A DNA stretch of 64,000 nt, taken from contig NZ_LMCT01000011.1 in NCBI RefSeq assembly GCF_001424875.1, positions 6,069-70,068 of the forward strand, given 5' to 3'. The notes beneath the pieces are model-generated. The model did not search any database. It was given only the letters and a program-made list of their open reading frames with translations, and had not been told where the DNA came from. The translations under genes were made by a program, and so were the position numbers. This document shows positions 38,158 to 48,150 of the stretch, piece by piece. Position 1 is the stretch's first letter; each line of letters begins with the position of its first letter. The stretch is from Kitasatospora sp. Root107. Its GTDB lineage: Bacteria; Actinomycetota; Actinomycetes; Streptomycetales; Streptomycetaceae.

Positions 38158-39093
38158 ATGGATCTCGCATACATTCCGAGCCCGTCGCGGGGGGTCCTCT
38201 ATCTGGGGCCCGTCCCGCTTCGCGCCTACGCCTTCTGCATCATCATCGGTGTCGTCGTGGCCGTCTGGCTCGGCAGCAAGCGCTGGGTCGCCCGGGGCGG
38301 TGCCAAGCACACCGTCGGTGACATCGCCGTCTGGGCGGTGCCGTTCGGCCTGGTCGGCGGCCGCCTCTACCACGTGATCACCGATCACCAGCTGTACTTC
38401 GGTGACGGGAAGAACCCCTGGAACGCCTTCAAGATCTGGGAGGGCGGCCTCGGCATCTGGGGCGCGATCGCGCTCGGCGCGGTCGGTGCCTGGATCGGCG
38501 CCCGCCGCCGGGGCGTCCCGCTGCCCGCGTACGCCGACGCGATCGCCCCCGGCATCGCGCTGGCCCAGGCCTGCGGCCGCTGGGGCAACTGGTTCAATCA
38601 GGAGCTGTACGGCCGGACCACCGACCTGCCCTGGGGTCTGGAGATCCACAAGATCGAGTCGGACGGTTCGGTGGTGGACGGGGTCTTCCACCCGACCTTC
38701 CTGTACGAGTCGCTCTGGTGCGTCGGTGTCGCACTGCTGGTGATCTGGGCCGACAAGCGGTTCACCCTCGGCCACGGCCGGGCCTTCGCGGTCTACGTCG
38801 CCGCGTACAGCGTGGGCCGGTTCTGGATCGAGGACCTGCGGATCGACGAGGCGCACCACATCCTCGGCCTGCGGCTGAACGAGTGGACCGCGATCCTCAC
38901 CTTCGTCGGCGCCATCGCCTACCTGGTGATCGTCGGGAAGAAGCGCCCCGGCCGGGAGGACCCGGACTCGATCGACCCGGCCGCCCACGTCGGTGAACTG
39001 ACGCTGTCCGAGCCGGAGTCCGTCGCCACCGGCGGGGACCAGCCGGAGGACACCGCCGCAACGACCGACCCGGAGCCCGGGAAACCGTCCTGA
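38158..39093 (+). CDS. lgt: Prolipoprotein diacylglyceryl transferase
   Basis: 311 residues, about seven transmembrane helices. Conserved features are LRAYAFCIIIG, the GGLVGGRLYHV region, KIWEGGLGIWG and ACGRWGNWFNQELYG (the Lgt signature with Arg, Asn and Glu). It transfers diacylglycerol to the lipobox cysteine of prolipoproteins. A Pro/Glu-rich C-terminal tail (about 40 residues) is common in actinomycetes. The ATG is at 38158, with TAGCGT 10 nt upstream as a possible -10. Confidence 0.94.
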   Translation: MDLAYIPSPSRGVLYLGPVPLRAYAFCIIIGVVVAVWLGSKRWVARGGAKHTVGDIAVWAVPFGLVGGRLYHVITDHQLYFGDGKNPWNAFKIWEGGLGIWGAIALGAVGAWIGARRRGVPLPAYADAIAPGIALAQACGRWGNWFNQELYGRTTDLPWGLEIHKIESDGSVVDGVFHPTFLYESLWCVGVALLVIWADKRFTLGHGRAFAVYVAAYSVGRFWIEDLRIDEAHHILGLRLNEWTAILTFVGAIAYLVIVGKKRPGREDPDSIDPAAHVGELTLSEPESVATGGDQPEDTAATTDPEPGKPS

Positions 39094-39113
39094 ACTGCTG
39101 ACTTCCGACTCCT

Positions 39114-39148
39114 CGGCCGCCCTGCACCGTCTCGGTGCGGGGCGGCCG
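39114..39148 (+). terminator. Terminator after lgt
   Basis: CGGCCGCCC-t-GCACCG pairs with CGGTGC-g-GGGCGGCCG around a 3-nt loop, 20 bp past the lgt stop. It is a strong symmetric hairpin and could work in both directions. Confidence 0.75.
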
Positions 39149-39253
39149 AAGTGCTGTTCGGACAGCCTTACTTTGCTGGAAACCATCGTTTCATCGGACT
39201 ACCTTTCGAGGCGTCAGGAGATTTCGCAGTACGTCGTACCTGGGGGCCAGACC

Positions 39254-39997
39254 GTGACCGTGACCATCGCCGAGCCGATCGCCGAGGAGAACCCGATGCC
39301 TCGCATCCCGGCCGAGGGGCACCACCGGGACGTCAACGGTGGCTGGCTCCGCCCGGCGGTGTTCGGCGCGATGGACGGGCTGGTCTCCAACTTCGCGCTG
39401 ATGACCGGCGTGGTCGGCGGCGCGGTCTCCACCAGCACGGTGATCATCACCGGCCTGGCCGGGCTGGCCGCCGGCGCCTGCTCGATGGCGGCCGGCGAGT
39501 ACACCTCGGTGGCCTCCCAGCGGGAGCTGGTCGAGGCCGAGATCGAGGTGGAGCGGCTGGAGTTGCACCGCAACCCGCAGGGTGAGCTGGCCGAGCTGTC
39601 GGAGCTGTACATCTCCCGGGGGGTCGAACCGGAGCTGGCTCGCGAGGTGGCCCGGCAGCTCACCACCGACCCCGAGCAGGCCCTCGAGGTGCACGCTCGC
39701 GAGGAGCTCGGGATCGACCCGCACGACCTGCCGTCCCCGATGGTGGCCGCGGTCTCCTCGTTCGGGTGCTTCGCGCTCGGCGCGCTGCTCCCGCTGCTGC
39801 CGTACCTGCTCGGCGCCACCTCGCTGCTGCCCGCGCTGGTGCTCGCGTTGACCGGGCTGTTCCTGTGCGGTGCGGTGGTGGCCAGGGTGACCGCGCGCAG
39901 CTGGTGGTACAGCGGGCTGCGGCAGTTGCTGCTGGGTTCGGCGGCGGCCGCGGTGACCTACCTGCTGGGCGCGCTGATCGGGGGTCAGGTCGGCTGA
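39254..39997 (+). CDS. VIT1/CCC1 family transporter
   Basis: 247 residues. Family markers are FGAMDGLVSNFALMTGVVGG in the first helix, GACSMAAGEYTSVASQREL, and a cytoplasmic helical metal-binding segment rich in Glu (about 88-140). Three more helices follow at the C-terminus. It should move iron and/or manganese. The GTG at 39254 was chosen with GGGGGCC upstream; a TTG or ATG start farther up is possible. Confidence 0.82.
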   Translation: MTVTIAEPIAEENPMPRIPAEGHHRDVNGGWLRPAVFGAMDGLVSNFALMTGVVGGAVSTSTVIITGLAGLAAGACSMAAGEYTSVASQRELVEAEIEVERLELHRNPQGELAELSELYISRGVEPELAREVARQLTTDPEQALEVHAREELGIDPHDLPSPMVAAVSSFGCFALGALLPLLPYLLGATSLLPALVLALTGLFLCGAVVARVTARSWWYSGLRQLLLGSAAAAVTYLLGALIGGQVG

Positions 39998-40004
39998 CCT
40001 GACC
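39983..40004 (+). terminator. Hairpin at the end of the VIT1-like gene
   Basis: GGTCAGGT-N6-ACCTGACC is a perfect 8-bp dyad overlapping the stop codon and followed by CTGTAT. It is likely a small terminator. Confidence 0.5.
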
Positions 40005-40399
40005 CTGTATGAATATGACCTTCCCCACATGGATCACTGAGTAGACCTGCACTGATCCCGGCGAGGCGAGGGCCCGGCCGCAGAATCTCATGCGCGGCTC
40101 GCCGATCGGAGAAGGATTCGCAGGGCGCCCCTTCTCACGATGTGGACGGGGCATTACGTCCCTGTTTCGCTCCCGGCGACAGGGGGCACACTGGTGGGAG
40201 CGTGCGGACGAGCGTTCGCCTCCCGCCAGCTCTGTTACTTGCCGGTAATAGCCCGTGACCTGGGCACCTTGTCCGCCATCTGGACGTGACATTCCACTTT
40301 TCGGGATGTCCGGCATCATGTAACCTGCACGAAATCGCAGAGGGCCAACGTCGTCCCTATTGCACAAGCACCTTGCCAGAGACGACGACGGGAGAGCCG
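40005..40399 (+). promoter_or_regulatory. gltB upstream region with dyad at 40288-40310
   Basis: A 395-bp non-coding stretch before gltB. GACATTCC-N7-GGGATGTC (40288-40310, 7 of 8 bases paired) lies about 90 bp before the start, close to a TAACCT -10-like hexamer near 40321. This is a good candidate for a regulator of nitrogen assimilation. I see no small ORF or known riboswitch in the rest. Confidence 0.4.
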
Positions 40400-43300
40400 A
40401 TGCTGTCTGCATCCATGCACTCCGCCAACGAGCCCCAGCAGGCCGCAGCCCGGCCCTACGCGCTCGTTCCGGATGCGCGACCCACTGCTCAGGGCCTGTA
40501 CGACCCGCGTAACGAGCACGACGCCTGCGGCGTCGGTTTCGTCGCCACGCTGACCGGCATCGCCGACCACACCATCGTTGACCAGGCCCTCACGGTGCTG
40601 CGCAACCTGGAGCACCGGGGGGCCACCGGCGCCGAGCCGGACTCCGGTGACGGCGCGGGCATCCTGACCCAGGTCCCGGACGCCTTCCTGCGCTCCAAGG
40701 TCTCCTTCGAGCTCCCGGCGGCCGGCTCCTACGCCGTCGGTATCGCCTTCCTGCCGGACGAGGACGCGGCCGACGCCGCAGCCGTCGCGCAGATCGAGGC
40801 GATCGCCGCCGAGGAGAACCTCACCGTCCTGGGCTGGCGCGACGTGCCGGTCACTCCCGACCTGCTGGGCGCCACCGCGCGTTCGGTGATGCCGCGGTTC
40901 CGGCAGATCTTCGTGTCCGGCGGCGAGCTGACCGGCATCGCGCTGGACCGGGTCGCCTTCGTCCTGCGCAAGCGTGCCGAGCGGGAGGCCGGGGTGTACT
41001 TCCCCTCGTTCTCCGCCCGCACCATCGTCTACAAGGGCATGCTGACCACCGGCCAGCTGGAGCCCTTCTTCCCCGACCTGTCGGACCGGCTGTACGCCTC
41101 CGCGGTCGGCCTGGTGCACTCGCGGTTCTCCACCAACACCTTCCCGAGCTGGCCGCTCGCCCACCCGTACCGCTTCGTCGCGCACAACGGCGAGATCAAC
41201 ACGGTCAAGGGCAACCGGAACTGGATGACGGCGCGTGAGTCCCAGCTCGCCACCGACCTGATCCCGGGCGACCTGAGCCGGATCTTCCCGATCTGCACCC
41301 CGGACCACTCCGACTCGGCCTCGTTCGACGAGGTGCTGGAGCTGTTGCACCTCGGTGGCCGTTCGCTGCCGCACTCGGTGCTGATGATGATCCCGGAGGC
41401 GTGGGAGAACCACGCCACCATGGACCCGGCCCGCCGCGCGTTCTACCAGTACCACTCCAACCTGATGGAGCCCTGGGACGGCCCGGCCTGCGTGACCTTC
41501 ACCGACGGCACCCAGATCGGCGCGGTGCTCGACCGCAACGGCCTGCGCCCGGCCCGGTACTGGGTCACCGAGGACGGCCTGGTGGTGCTCTCCTCCGAGG
41601 TCGGCGTGCTCGACATCGACCAGGAGAAGGTGGTCAAGAAGGGCCGCCTGCAGCCCGGCAAGATGTTCCTGATCGACACCGTCGAGGGACGGATCGTCGA
41701 GGACGAGGAGCTCAAGGCCCAGCTGGCAGGCGAGCACCCGTACGAGGAGTGGGTCGCGGGCGGTCAGATCGAGCTCGGCAAGCTGCCGGAGCGCGAGCAC
41801 ATCCACCACACCCACGCCTCGGTGACGCGTCGTCAGCAGACCTTCGGCTACACCGAGGAGGAGCTGCGGGTCATCCTGGCCCCGATGGCGAAGTCCGGTG
41901 GTGAGGCGCTCGGTTCGATGGGCACCGACAGCCCGATCGCCGCGCTCTCCGAGAAGCCCCGGCTGCTCTTCGACTACTTCATCCAGCTGTTCGCGCAGGT
42001 CACCAACCCGCCGCTGGACGCCATCCGCGAGGAGCTGGTCACCTCGCTGCTCAGCAACCTCGGCCCGGAGGGCAACCTGCTCGCCGCCGAGGCGGCGCAC
42101 TGCCGCTCGGTCGGCCTGAGCTTCCCGGTGATCGACAACGACGAGCTCGCCAAGCTGATCCACATCAACGCGGACGGCGACCAGCAGGGCCTGAAGGCGG
42201 TCACGCTGTCGGGCCTGTACAAGGTCTCCGGCGGCGGCGAGGCGCTGGCCGCCCGGCTGGCGGCGATCGCGGCCGAGGCCGACGCGGCGATCGCCGACGG
42301 CGCCCGGATCATCGTGCTGTCGGACCGTCACTCGGACGCCGAGCACGCGCCGATCCCGTCGCTGCTGCTCACCTCCGCCGTGCACCACCACCTGATCCGG
42401 ACCAAGCAGCGCACCCAGATGTCGCTGATCGTCGAGGCCGGTGACGTCCGCGAGGTGCACCACGTCGCGCTGCTGATCGGCTACGGCGCCGGTGCGGTCA
42501 ACCCGTACCTGGCGATGGAGTCGGTCGAGGACCTGGTCGAGCAGGGCACCTTCCTGACCGGGATCGAGGCCGAGAAGGCCATCAAGAACCTGATCAAGGC
42601 GCTCGGCAAGGGCGTGCTCAAGGTGATGTCCAAGATGGGCATCTCCACCGTGGCCTCGTACCGCGGCGCGCAGGTCTTCGAGTCGATCGGCCTCTCCCAG
42701 GAGCTGGTGGACAGCTACTTCGCCGGCACCACCACCAAGCTCGGCGGCATCGGGCTCGAGGAGATCGCCAAGGAGGTGGCCGCGCGCCACGCCAAGGCGT
42801 ACCCGGCCTCCGGCATCTCCGCCGCGCACCGCGCGCTGGACATCGGCGGCGAGTACCAGTGGCGCCGCGAGGGCGAGCCGCACCTGTTCGACCCGGACAC
42901 GGTGTTCCGCCTGCAGCACTCCACCCGGTCGCGCCGCTACGACATCTTCAAGCAGTACACCGAGCGCGTGAACGAGCAGTCCGAGCGGCTGATGACGCTG
43001 CGCGGCCTGTTCAAGTTCAACGGCCTGGGCCGGGCGCCGATCTCGATCGACGAGGTCGAGCCGGTCTCCGAGATCGTCAAGCGGTTCTCCACCGGCGCCA
43101 TGTCGTACGGCTCCATCTCGATGGAGGCGCACGAGACGCTGGCCATCGCGATGAACCGGCTCGGCGGCAAGTCCAACACCGGTGAGGGCGGCGAGGACCC
43201 GGAGCGCCTGTACGACCCGGAGCGCCGCTCGGCGATCAAGCAGGTCGCCTCCGGCCGGTTCGGCGTCACCTCCGAGTACCTGGTGAACGCGGACGACATC

Positions 43301-44998
43301 CAGATCAAGATGGCCCAGGGCGCCAAGCCCGGTGAGGGCGGTCAGCTGCCCGGCCACAAGGTCTACCCGTGGGTCGCGAAGACCCGGCACTCCACCCCGG
43401 GTGTCGGCCTGATCTCGCCGCCGCCGCACCACGACATCTACTCCATCGAGGACCTGGCTCAGCTGATCCACGACCTCAAGAACGCCAACCCGGCGGCCCG
43501 CATCCACGTGAAGCTGGTCTCCGAGGTCGGCGTGGGCACGGTCGCGGCCGGTGTCTCCAAGGCGCACGCGGACGTGGTGCTGGTCTCCGGCCACGACGGC
43601 GGTACCGGTGCCTCGCCGCTCACCTCGCTCAAGCACGCGGGCGGTCCCTGGGAGCTCGGCCTGGCCGAGACCCAGCAGACCCTGCTGCTGAACGGCCTGC
43701 GGGACCGGATCGTGGTCCAGACGGACGGTCAGCTCAAGACCGGCCGCGACGTGGTGATCGCCGCCCTGCTGGGCGCCGAGGAGTTCGGCTTCGCCACCGC
43801 GCCTCTGGTGGTCTCCGGCTGCATCATGATGCGGGTCTGCCACCTGGACACCTGCCCGGTCGGCGTCGCCACCCAGAACCCGGTGCTGCGCGAGCGCTTC
43901 TCCGGCAAGCCCGAGTTCATCGTGAACTTCTTCGAGTTCATCGCGGAGGAGGTCCGGGAGATCCTGGCCGAGCTGGGCTTCCGCACCATCGAGGAGGCGG
44001 TCGGCCACGCCGAGCACATCGACGCCGCCGAGGCGGTCACGCACTGGAAGGCGGCGGGCCTCGACCTGGCCCCGCTGTTCCACGTGCCGGAGCTGCCCGA
44101 GGGCGCCGCGCTGCACAACACCACCACCCAGGACCACGCGCTGGACAAGGCGCTCGACAACCAGCTGATCGAGCTGGCCGAGGACGCCCTGGAGCGCGGC
44201 GACGCGGTCCGGATCCAGCTCCCGATCCGCAACGTGAACCGGACGGTCGGCACCATGCTCGGCCACGAGGTGACGAAGCGTTACCGGGGCGAGGGTCTGC
44301 CCGAGGGGACGATCGACGTCACCTTCACCGGTTCGGCGGGCCAGTCGTTCGGCGCCTTCGTGCCGAAGGGCATCACGCTGCGTCTGGAGGGCGACGCCAA
44401 CGACTACGTCGGCAAGGGCCTCTCCGGCGGTGTGCTGATCGTCCGCCCGGCGCGCGACGCGGCCGCCATCGGCGCCGACGCGCAGAACCACGTGATCGCC
44501 GGTAACACCATCGGCTACGGTGCGACGAGCGGCCGAATTCACCTGCGGGGCAAGGCCGGTGAGCGTTTCGCCGTCCGTAACTCCGGTGCCACCCTGGTGG
44601 TCGAGGGCGTGGGCGACCACGGCCTGGAGTACATGACCGGTGGACGGGTCGTCGTTCTGGGTGAGACCGGACGTAACCTGGCAGCAGGCATGTCCGGCGG
44701 TGTCGCGTACGTGCTGGACCTGCGTCCGGCGAACGTGAACGACGGCATGGTGGGCATCGAGGCCCCGACCAACGCCGACCGCGACTGGCTGCGCGAGACC
44801 GTGCAGCAGCACTACGAGGAGACCGGCTCCACCGTGGCCGCCGAGCTCCTGGCTGACTGGGCCGGCGGGGTCTCCCGCTTCTCCAAGATCATGCCGACCG
44901 ACTACAAGGCAGTGCTCGCCGCCAAGGATGCCGCTGAGCGCGACGGGCTCTCCGAGTCTGAGACCACTCGCAAGATGATGGAGGCGGCACGTGGCTGA
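40400..44998 (+). CDS. gltB: Glutamate synthase (NADPH), large subunit
   Basis: 1532 residues. The N-terminal glutaminase domain begins at Cys43 in [14 protein letters not shown], so residues 1-42 are probably a removed propeptide. The central and FMN domains follow ([29 protein letters not shown]). The 3Fe-4S cysteines lie in [15 protein letters not shown], and the C-terminal beta-helix carries [19 protein letters not shown]. It makes two glutamates from glutamine and 2-oxoglutarate with GltD. The ATG at 40400 follows GGGAGAG. The coding end overlaps gltD by 8 nt. Confidence 0.96.
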   Translation: MLSASMHSANEPQQAAARPYALVPDARPTAQGLYDPRNEHDACGVGFVATLTGIADHTIVDQALTVLRNLEHRGATGAEPDSGDGAGILTQVPDAFLRSKVSFELPAAGSYAVGIAFLPDEDAADAAAVAQIEAIAAEENLTVLGWRDVPVTPDLLGATARSVMPRFRQIFVSGGELTGIALDRVAFVLRKRAEREAGVYFPSFSARTIVYKGMLTTGQLEPFFPDLSDRLYASAVGLVHSRFSTNTFPSWPLAHPYRFVAHNGEINTVKGNRNWMTARESQLATDLIPGDLSRIFPICTPDHSDSASFDEVLELLHLGGRSLPHSVLMMIPEAWENHATMDPARRAFYQYHSNLMEPWDGPACVTFTDGTQIGAVLDRNGLRPARYWVTEDGLVVLSSEVGVLDIDQEKVVKKGRLQPGKMFLIDTVEGRIVEDEELKAQLAGEHPYEEWVAGGQIELGKLPEREHIHHTHASVTRRQQTFGYTEEELRVILAPMAKSGGEALGSMGTDSPIAALSEKPRLLFDYFIQLFAQVTNPPLDAIREELVTSLLSNLGPEGNLLAAEAAHCRSVGLSFPVIDNDELAKLIHINADGDQQGLKAVTLSGLYKVSGGGEALAARLAAIAAEADAAIADGARIIVLSDRHSDAEHAPIPSLLLTSAVHHHLIRTKQRTQMSLIVEAGDVREVHHVALLIGYGAGAVNPYLAMESVEDLVEQGTFLTGIEAEKAIKNLIKALGKGVLKVMSKMGISTVASYRGAQVFESIGLSQELVDSYFAGTTTKLGGIGLEEIAKEVAARHAKAYPASGISAAHRALDIGGEYQWRREGEPHLFDPDTVFRLQHSTRSRRYDIFKQYTERVNEQSERLMTLRGLFKFNGLGRAPISIDEVEPVSEIVKRFSTGAMSYGSISMEAHETLAIAMNRLGGKSNTGEGGEDPERLYDPERRSAIKQVASGRFGVTSEYLVNADDIQIKMAQGAKPGEGGQLPGHKVYPWVAKTRHSTPGVGLISPPPHHDIYSIEDLAQLIHDLKNANPAARIHVKLVSEVGVGTVAAGVSKAHADVVLVSGHDGGTGASPLTSLKHAGGPWELGLAETQQTLLLNGLRDRIVVQTDGQLKTGRDVVIAALLGAEEFGFATAPLVVSGCIMMRVCHLDTCPVGVATQNPVLRERFSGKPEFIVNFFEFIAEEVREILAELGFRTIEEAVGHAEHIDAAEAVTHWKAAGLDLAPLFHVPELPEGAALHNTTTQDHALDKALDNQLIELAEDALERGDAVRIQLPIRNVNRTVGTMLGHEVTKRYRGEGLPEGTIDVTFTGSAGQSFGAFVPKGITLRLEGDANDYVGKGLSGGVLIVRPARDAAAIGADAQNHVIAGNTIGYGATSGRIHLRGKAGERFAVRNSGATLVVEGVGDHGLEYMTGGRVVVLGETGRNLAAGMSGGVAYVLDLRPANVNDGMVGIEAPTNADRDWLRETVQQHYEETGSTVAAELLADWAGGVSRFSKIMPTDYKAVLAAKDAAERDGLSESETTRKMMEAARG

Positions 44999-46451
44999 CC
45001 CCAAGGGCTTCCTGACCACGCCCAAGCAGTTGGCGGAGCGCCGCCCGGTCGATGTTCGACTTCGTGACTGGAACGAGGTCTACGTCGAGCGCAGCCTGCT
45101 CCCGATCATCAGCAAGCAGGCCGGCCGCTGCATGGACTGCGGCATCCCGTTCTGCCACAACGGCTGCCCGCTCGGGAACCTGATCCCCGAGTGGAACGAC
45201 CTCGCCTTCCGGGACGACTGGACCGGCGCGATCGAGCGGCTGCACGCGACCAACAACTTCCCGGAGTTCACCGGGCGGCTGTGCCCGGCTCCCTGTGAGT
45301 CGGCGTGCGTGCTGGGCATCAACCAGGACGCGGTGACCATCAAGAACGTCGAGGTCACCATCATCGACAAGGCGTGGGACAACGGCGGGGTCACCGCCCA
45401 GATCCCCGAGCGCCTGTCCGGCAAGACCGTCGCGGTCGTGGGCTCAGGCCCGGCCGGTCTCGCGGTGGCCCAGCAGCTCACCCGGGCCGGGCACACCGTG
45501 GTGGTGTACGAGCGCGCGGACCGGATCGGCGGCCTGCTGCGTTACGGCATCCCCGAGTTCAAGATGGAGAAGCGCCACATCAACCGCCGCATCGAGCAGA
45601 TGCGTGCGGAGGGCACCCGCTTCCGTACCGGGGTCAGCGTCGGCGAGGACATCACCGGGCAGCAGCTGCGCGAGCGTTTCGACGCCGTCGTGGTCGCCGC
45701 CGGTGCCACCACCGCGCGTGATCTCCCGGTCCCCGGGCGGGAGTTCAAGGGCATCCACCAGGCCATGGAGTACCTGCCGCTGGCCAACAAGGTGCAGGAG
45801 GGCGACTTCGTCGAGCCGCCGATCAGCGCCAAGGGCAAGCACGTCGTGGTGATCGGCGGCGGTGACACCGGCGCCGACTGCCTGGGCACCGCGCTCCGGC
45901 AGGGGGCCGCCTCGGTCACCCAGCTGGAGATCATGCCGCGTCCGAGCGACGAGCGTCCCGGCAACCAGCCCTGGCCGACCATGCCGATGACCTACAAGGT
46001 CACCTCCGCGCACGAGGAGGGTGGCGAGCGCGTCTACGCGGTCAACACCACCCACTTCACCGGCGACGAGGTCGGCAACGTCGCTGAACTCCACCTCGTC
46101 GAGGTCGAGTTCAAGGACGGCCGGTTCCAGCCGATCGAGGGCACCGAGCGGGCCATCCCGGCCCAGCTGGTCACCCTGGCGATGGGCTTCACCGGCACCG
46201 ACGTCAAGAACGGTCTGGTGGAGCAGCTCGGCGTCGACCTGGACGCCCGCGGTAACATCGGCCGGGATGCGAAGTTCGGCACCAACGTGGACGGCGTGTA
46301 CGTCTGCGGCGACGCCGGCCGTGGCCAGTCGCTGATCGTCTGGGCCATCGCGGAGGGCCGTTCGGCCGCCGCCGCGGTGGACAAGTACCTGGGTGGCAAG
46401 ACCGCGCTGCCCGCCCCGATCCGCCCGACCGACCGCCCCCTGGTGGTCTGA
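44991..46451 (+). CDS. gltD: Glutamate synthase, small subunit
   Basis: 486 residues. The N-terminal 4Fe-4S ligands lie in [18 protein letters not shown] and [17 protein letters not shown] is bound through [17 protein letters not shown] and NADPH through [15 protein letters not shown]. It passes electrons from NADPH to GltB. The GTG start lies inside the gltB coding end. A strong terminator follows 87 bp after the stop. Confidence 0.96.
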   Translation: MADPKGFLTTPKQLAERRPVDVRLRDWNEVYVERSLLPIISKQAGRCMDCGIPFCHNGCPLGNLIPEWNDLAFRDDWTGAIERLHATNNFPEFTGRLCPAPCESACVLGINQDAVTIKNVEVTIIDKAWDNGGVTAQIPERLSGKTVAVVGSGPAGLAVAQQLTRAGHTVVVYERADRIGGLLRYGIPEFKMEKRHINRRIEQMRAEGTRFRTGVSVGEDITGQQLRERFDAVVVAAGATTARDLPVPGREFKGIHQAMEYLPLANKVQEGDFVEPPISAKGKHVVVIGGGDTGADCLGTALRQGAASVTQLEIMPRPSDERPGNQPWPTMPMTYKVTSAHEEGGERVYAVNTTHFTGDEVGNVAELHLVEVEFKDGRFQPIEGTERAIPAQLVTLAMGFTGTDVKNGLVEQLGVDLDARGNIGRDAKFGTNVDGVYVCGDAGRGQSLIVWAIAEGRSAAAAVDKYLGGKTALPAPIRPTDRPLVV

Positions 46452-46538
46452 CCAACCCTCTCCTGAAACCGCCGGACGCTCGTTGTCCGGCCGCACCAAC
46501 CGCTTGCCCGTCAGAGCCGCCGGGCTCATGCGGTATCA

Positions 46539-46580
46539 CGGCACCTGCCCCCTCCCCGACCAAGTTGGGGGCAGGTGCCG
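46539..46580 (+). terminator. Strong terminator after gltBD
   Basis: CGGCACCTGCCCC pairs perfectly with GGGGCAGGTGCCG (13 bp) around a 16-nt loop, followed by TTCCG. It separates the core gltBD operon from the synthase cluster. Confidence 0.85.
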
Positions 46581-46680
46581 TTCCGCGTTTACGGAGCCGG
46601 TGACCGCGTCCTGCGGGAGCCTGGGTGTTTGCTGAGTGTGTGCGCCGAGGTGACAACAACTGCCGTACCGTTCGTGGGTT

Positions 46681-46744
46681 TTGGCACGACTTGCCATGCC
46701 TTGCCAGGTACAGGCTCCGGTCCGGGCCGGTCAAGTTAGTTGAC
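46681..46744 (+). promoter_or_regulatory. Dyads in front of the PUFA-synthase-like operon
   Basis: The gap from the terminator to the ACP gene (about 390 bp) holds TGGCA-CGACT-TGCCA (46682-46696), a repeated TTGCCA ten bases later, and the perfect dyad GTCAA-GTTAG-TTGAC (46730-46744). They look like operators for a pathway regulator, which is not encoded in the window. No convincing -35/-10 pair was found. Confidence 0.4.
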
Positions 46745-46968
46745 GGTTGAATAGCAGGTCACCGAGGGCCACAGTGGAGCCAGTGGCGACCGGGCCCGGG
46801 TTCGAAGTCGACGGCCCCCGGTTCCACTTCTCATCGGTGCTCAATGCCCGCTTCCCGCTCTCCCTTCGTACTGCCCACGGACCATCCCGTCAAGGGCCGG
46901 TCCGGCGTACCCGAAAACGTCGATGCGGTGCCGGTCGGGCTCGGCCGGCGCCAGAGGAAGGACCAACC

Positions 46969-47232
46969 GTGGCTCAAGTGACGGCAGTTGAAGCCCAGCA
47001 GTGGCTGATCGAGAAGATCGCCCACCGGCTCGGGGTGGCGCCCGGGGAGGTCTCGCCCGAGCAGTACTTCGACGAGCTGGACCTGGACTCCACCGAGGCG
47101 CTGATCCTGGCCGGCGAGATGGAGAACTGGCTCGGCTTCGAACTCGGCACCACCACGCTCTGGTACCACCCCACCATCAAGGACCTGGCCGCCCACATCG
47201 CCGAGGAGAGCGGCCAGCGTGCCGCCGCGTAG
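46969..47232 (+). CDS. Stand-alone acyl carrier protein
   Basis: 87 residues. It is a four-helix carrier protein with the phosphopantetheine serine in ELDLDSTEAL (Ser41) and a conserved third-helix end WYHPTIKDLAAHI. The GTG at 46969 follows AGGAAGG; the longer frame upstream is not coding. It differs from the DSIKR-type ACPs inside the PfaA-like protein, so it probably has a separate partner, such as a starter, the thioesterase or the dehydrogenase. It overlaps the thioesterase gene by 14 nt. Confidence 0.85.
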   Translation: MAQVTAVEAQQWLIEKIAHRLGVAPGEVSPEQYFDELDLDSTEALILAGEMENWLGFELGTTTLWYHPTIKDLAAHIAEESGQRAAA

Positions 47233-48064
47233 ACCCGGGCCGGTCGCGGCCCTCCCGTTACGCCGGGCTGCCGTAGGCGGCCACACCGTCCATCTGGTCC
47301 ACCCCGGGGCGCTCGCTCCGCAGGTGCACCGTACGCTCGCCGAGGCCCTTCCCGAGGGTGTCGGACTGACTGTGCTCGACCTCTCCGCCGTCCCCGAGTA
47401 CGGGGAGGCGGCCCTCACCGGAGGCCGGGCCGAGACCACCGTGGAAGCCCTCGCCGACTGGGCCGCCGGACTGACCAGTCATCAATTCTCGCTGGTGGGC
47501 TGGTCGTTCGGTGGGGTCGTCGCGCAGGCGATGGTCGAGCGACTGCCCGCCGACCGGCGCCCGGAGCGGCTGGTGCTGCTGGACAGCATCGCGCCGACCG
47601 AGGAGTACCAGCAGCCCGACGAAGCCCTCGAACCCCCGTTGCTGCTGGGCTGGTTCGCGATGTACCTGGGCGCCAAACGCGGCCGTCCGGTACCGCTCGA
47701 CCCGGCCGCCCTGCTCGGCTGCGGCGTCGACGACGGGCTCCCGCTCGTGCTGGACGCCGCCACCGCGAGTGGTGCACTGCTCCCGGACACCCCATTGCCC
47801 GGGCTCCGCAAGCTCTACGACACCTACGTCGACGGGCTGTTGCGCAACAACCGGCTCACCGCGCCGTACCGGCCGAAGTCGTCGAGCGTCCCGCTGGTCC
47901 TGGTGAAGGCCGAACGCAGCCTGATCCCCGAGGACCCCACGCTCGGCTGGCAGCCGCTCGCCCCGCACGGGCTCAGCCTGGCGGTGGCCCCCGGCGACCA
48001 CTACACCATGCTCACCCGACCGGACGCGGCCCAGGCCATCGCCCGCCTGGTCCACCCCGTTTAG
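47219..48064 (+). CDS. Alpha/beta-hydrolase thioesterase
   Basis: 281 residues. It has the thioesterase domain of polyketide/nonribosomal type: nucleophile Ser96 in LVGWSFGGVVAQAM, a likely acid in LVLLDSIAPT or nearby, and His261 in APGDHYTMLTRPDAA. It may release the chain or edit misloaded carrier proteins. The GTG lies within the ACP coding end, so translation of the two is linked. Pfa clusters usually lack a separate gene of this kind, as far as I know. Confidence 0.82.
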   Translation: MPPRRPGPVAALPLRRAAVGGHTVHLVHPGALAPQVHRTLAEALPEGVGLTVLDLSAVPEYGEAALTGGRAETTVEALADWAAGLTSHQFSLVGWSFGGVVAQAMVERLPADRRPERLVLLDSIAPTEEYQQPDEALEPPLLLGWFAMYLGAKRGRPVPLDPAALLGCGVDDGLPLVLDAATASGALLPDTPLPGLRKLYDTYVDGLLRNNRLTAPYRPKSSSVPLVLVKAERSLIPEDPTLGWQPLAPHGLSLAVAPGDHYTMLTRPDAAQAIARLVHPV

Positions 48065-48150
48065 GTCCGACGCCCTGCCCTGGCAGTGTCCACACCCCCG
48101 TTGGGCGCTGCCCGGGTGAGACCCGGCCACCGAGACCAAGAGAGCCCGCC

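Noticed and set aside
39160..39253. Iron-box (DmdR/Fur-type) site before the VIT1-like gene
   Set aside because: The closest stretch (AGCCTTACTTTGCTGG) matches the consensus too poorly to claim.
40316..45025. 1569-codon minus-strand open frame opposite gltB
   Set aside because: gltB is unmistakable on the plus strand; the antisense product has no recognisable family and reflects third-position GC.
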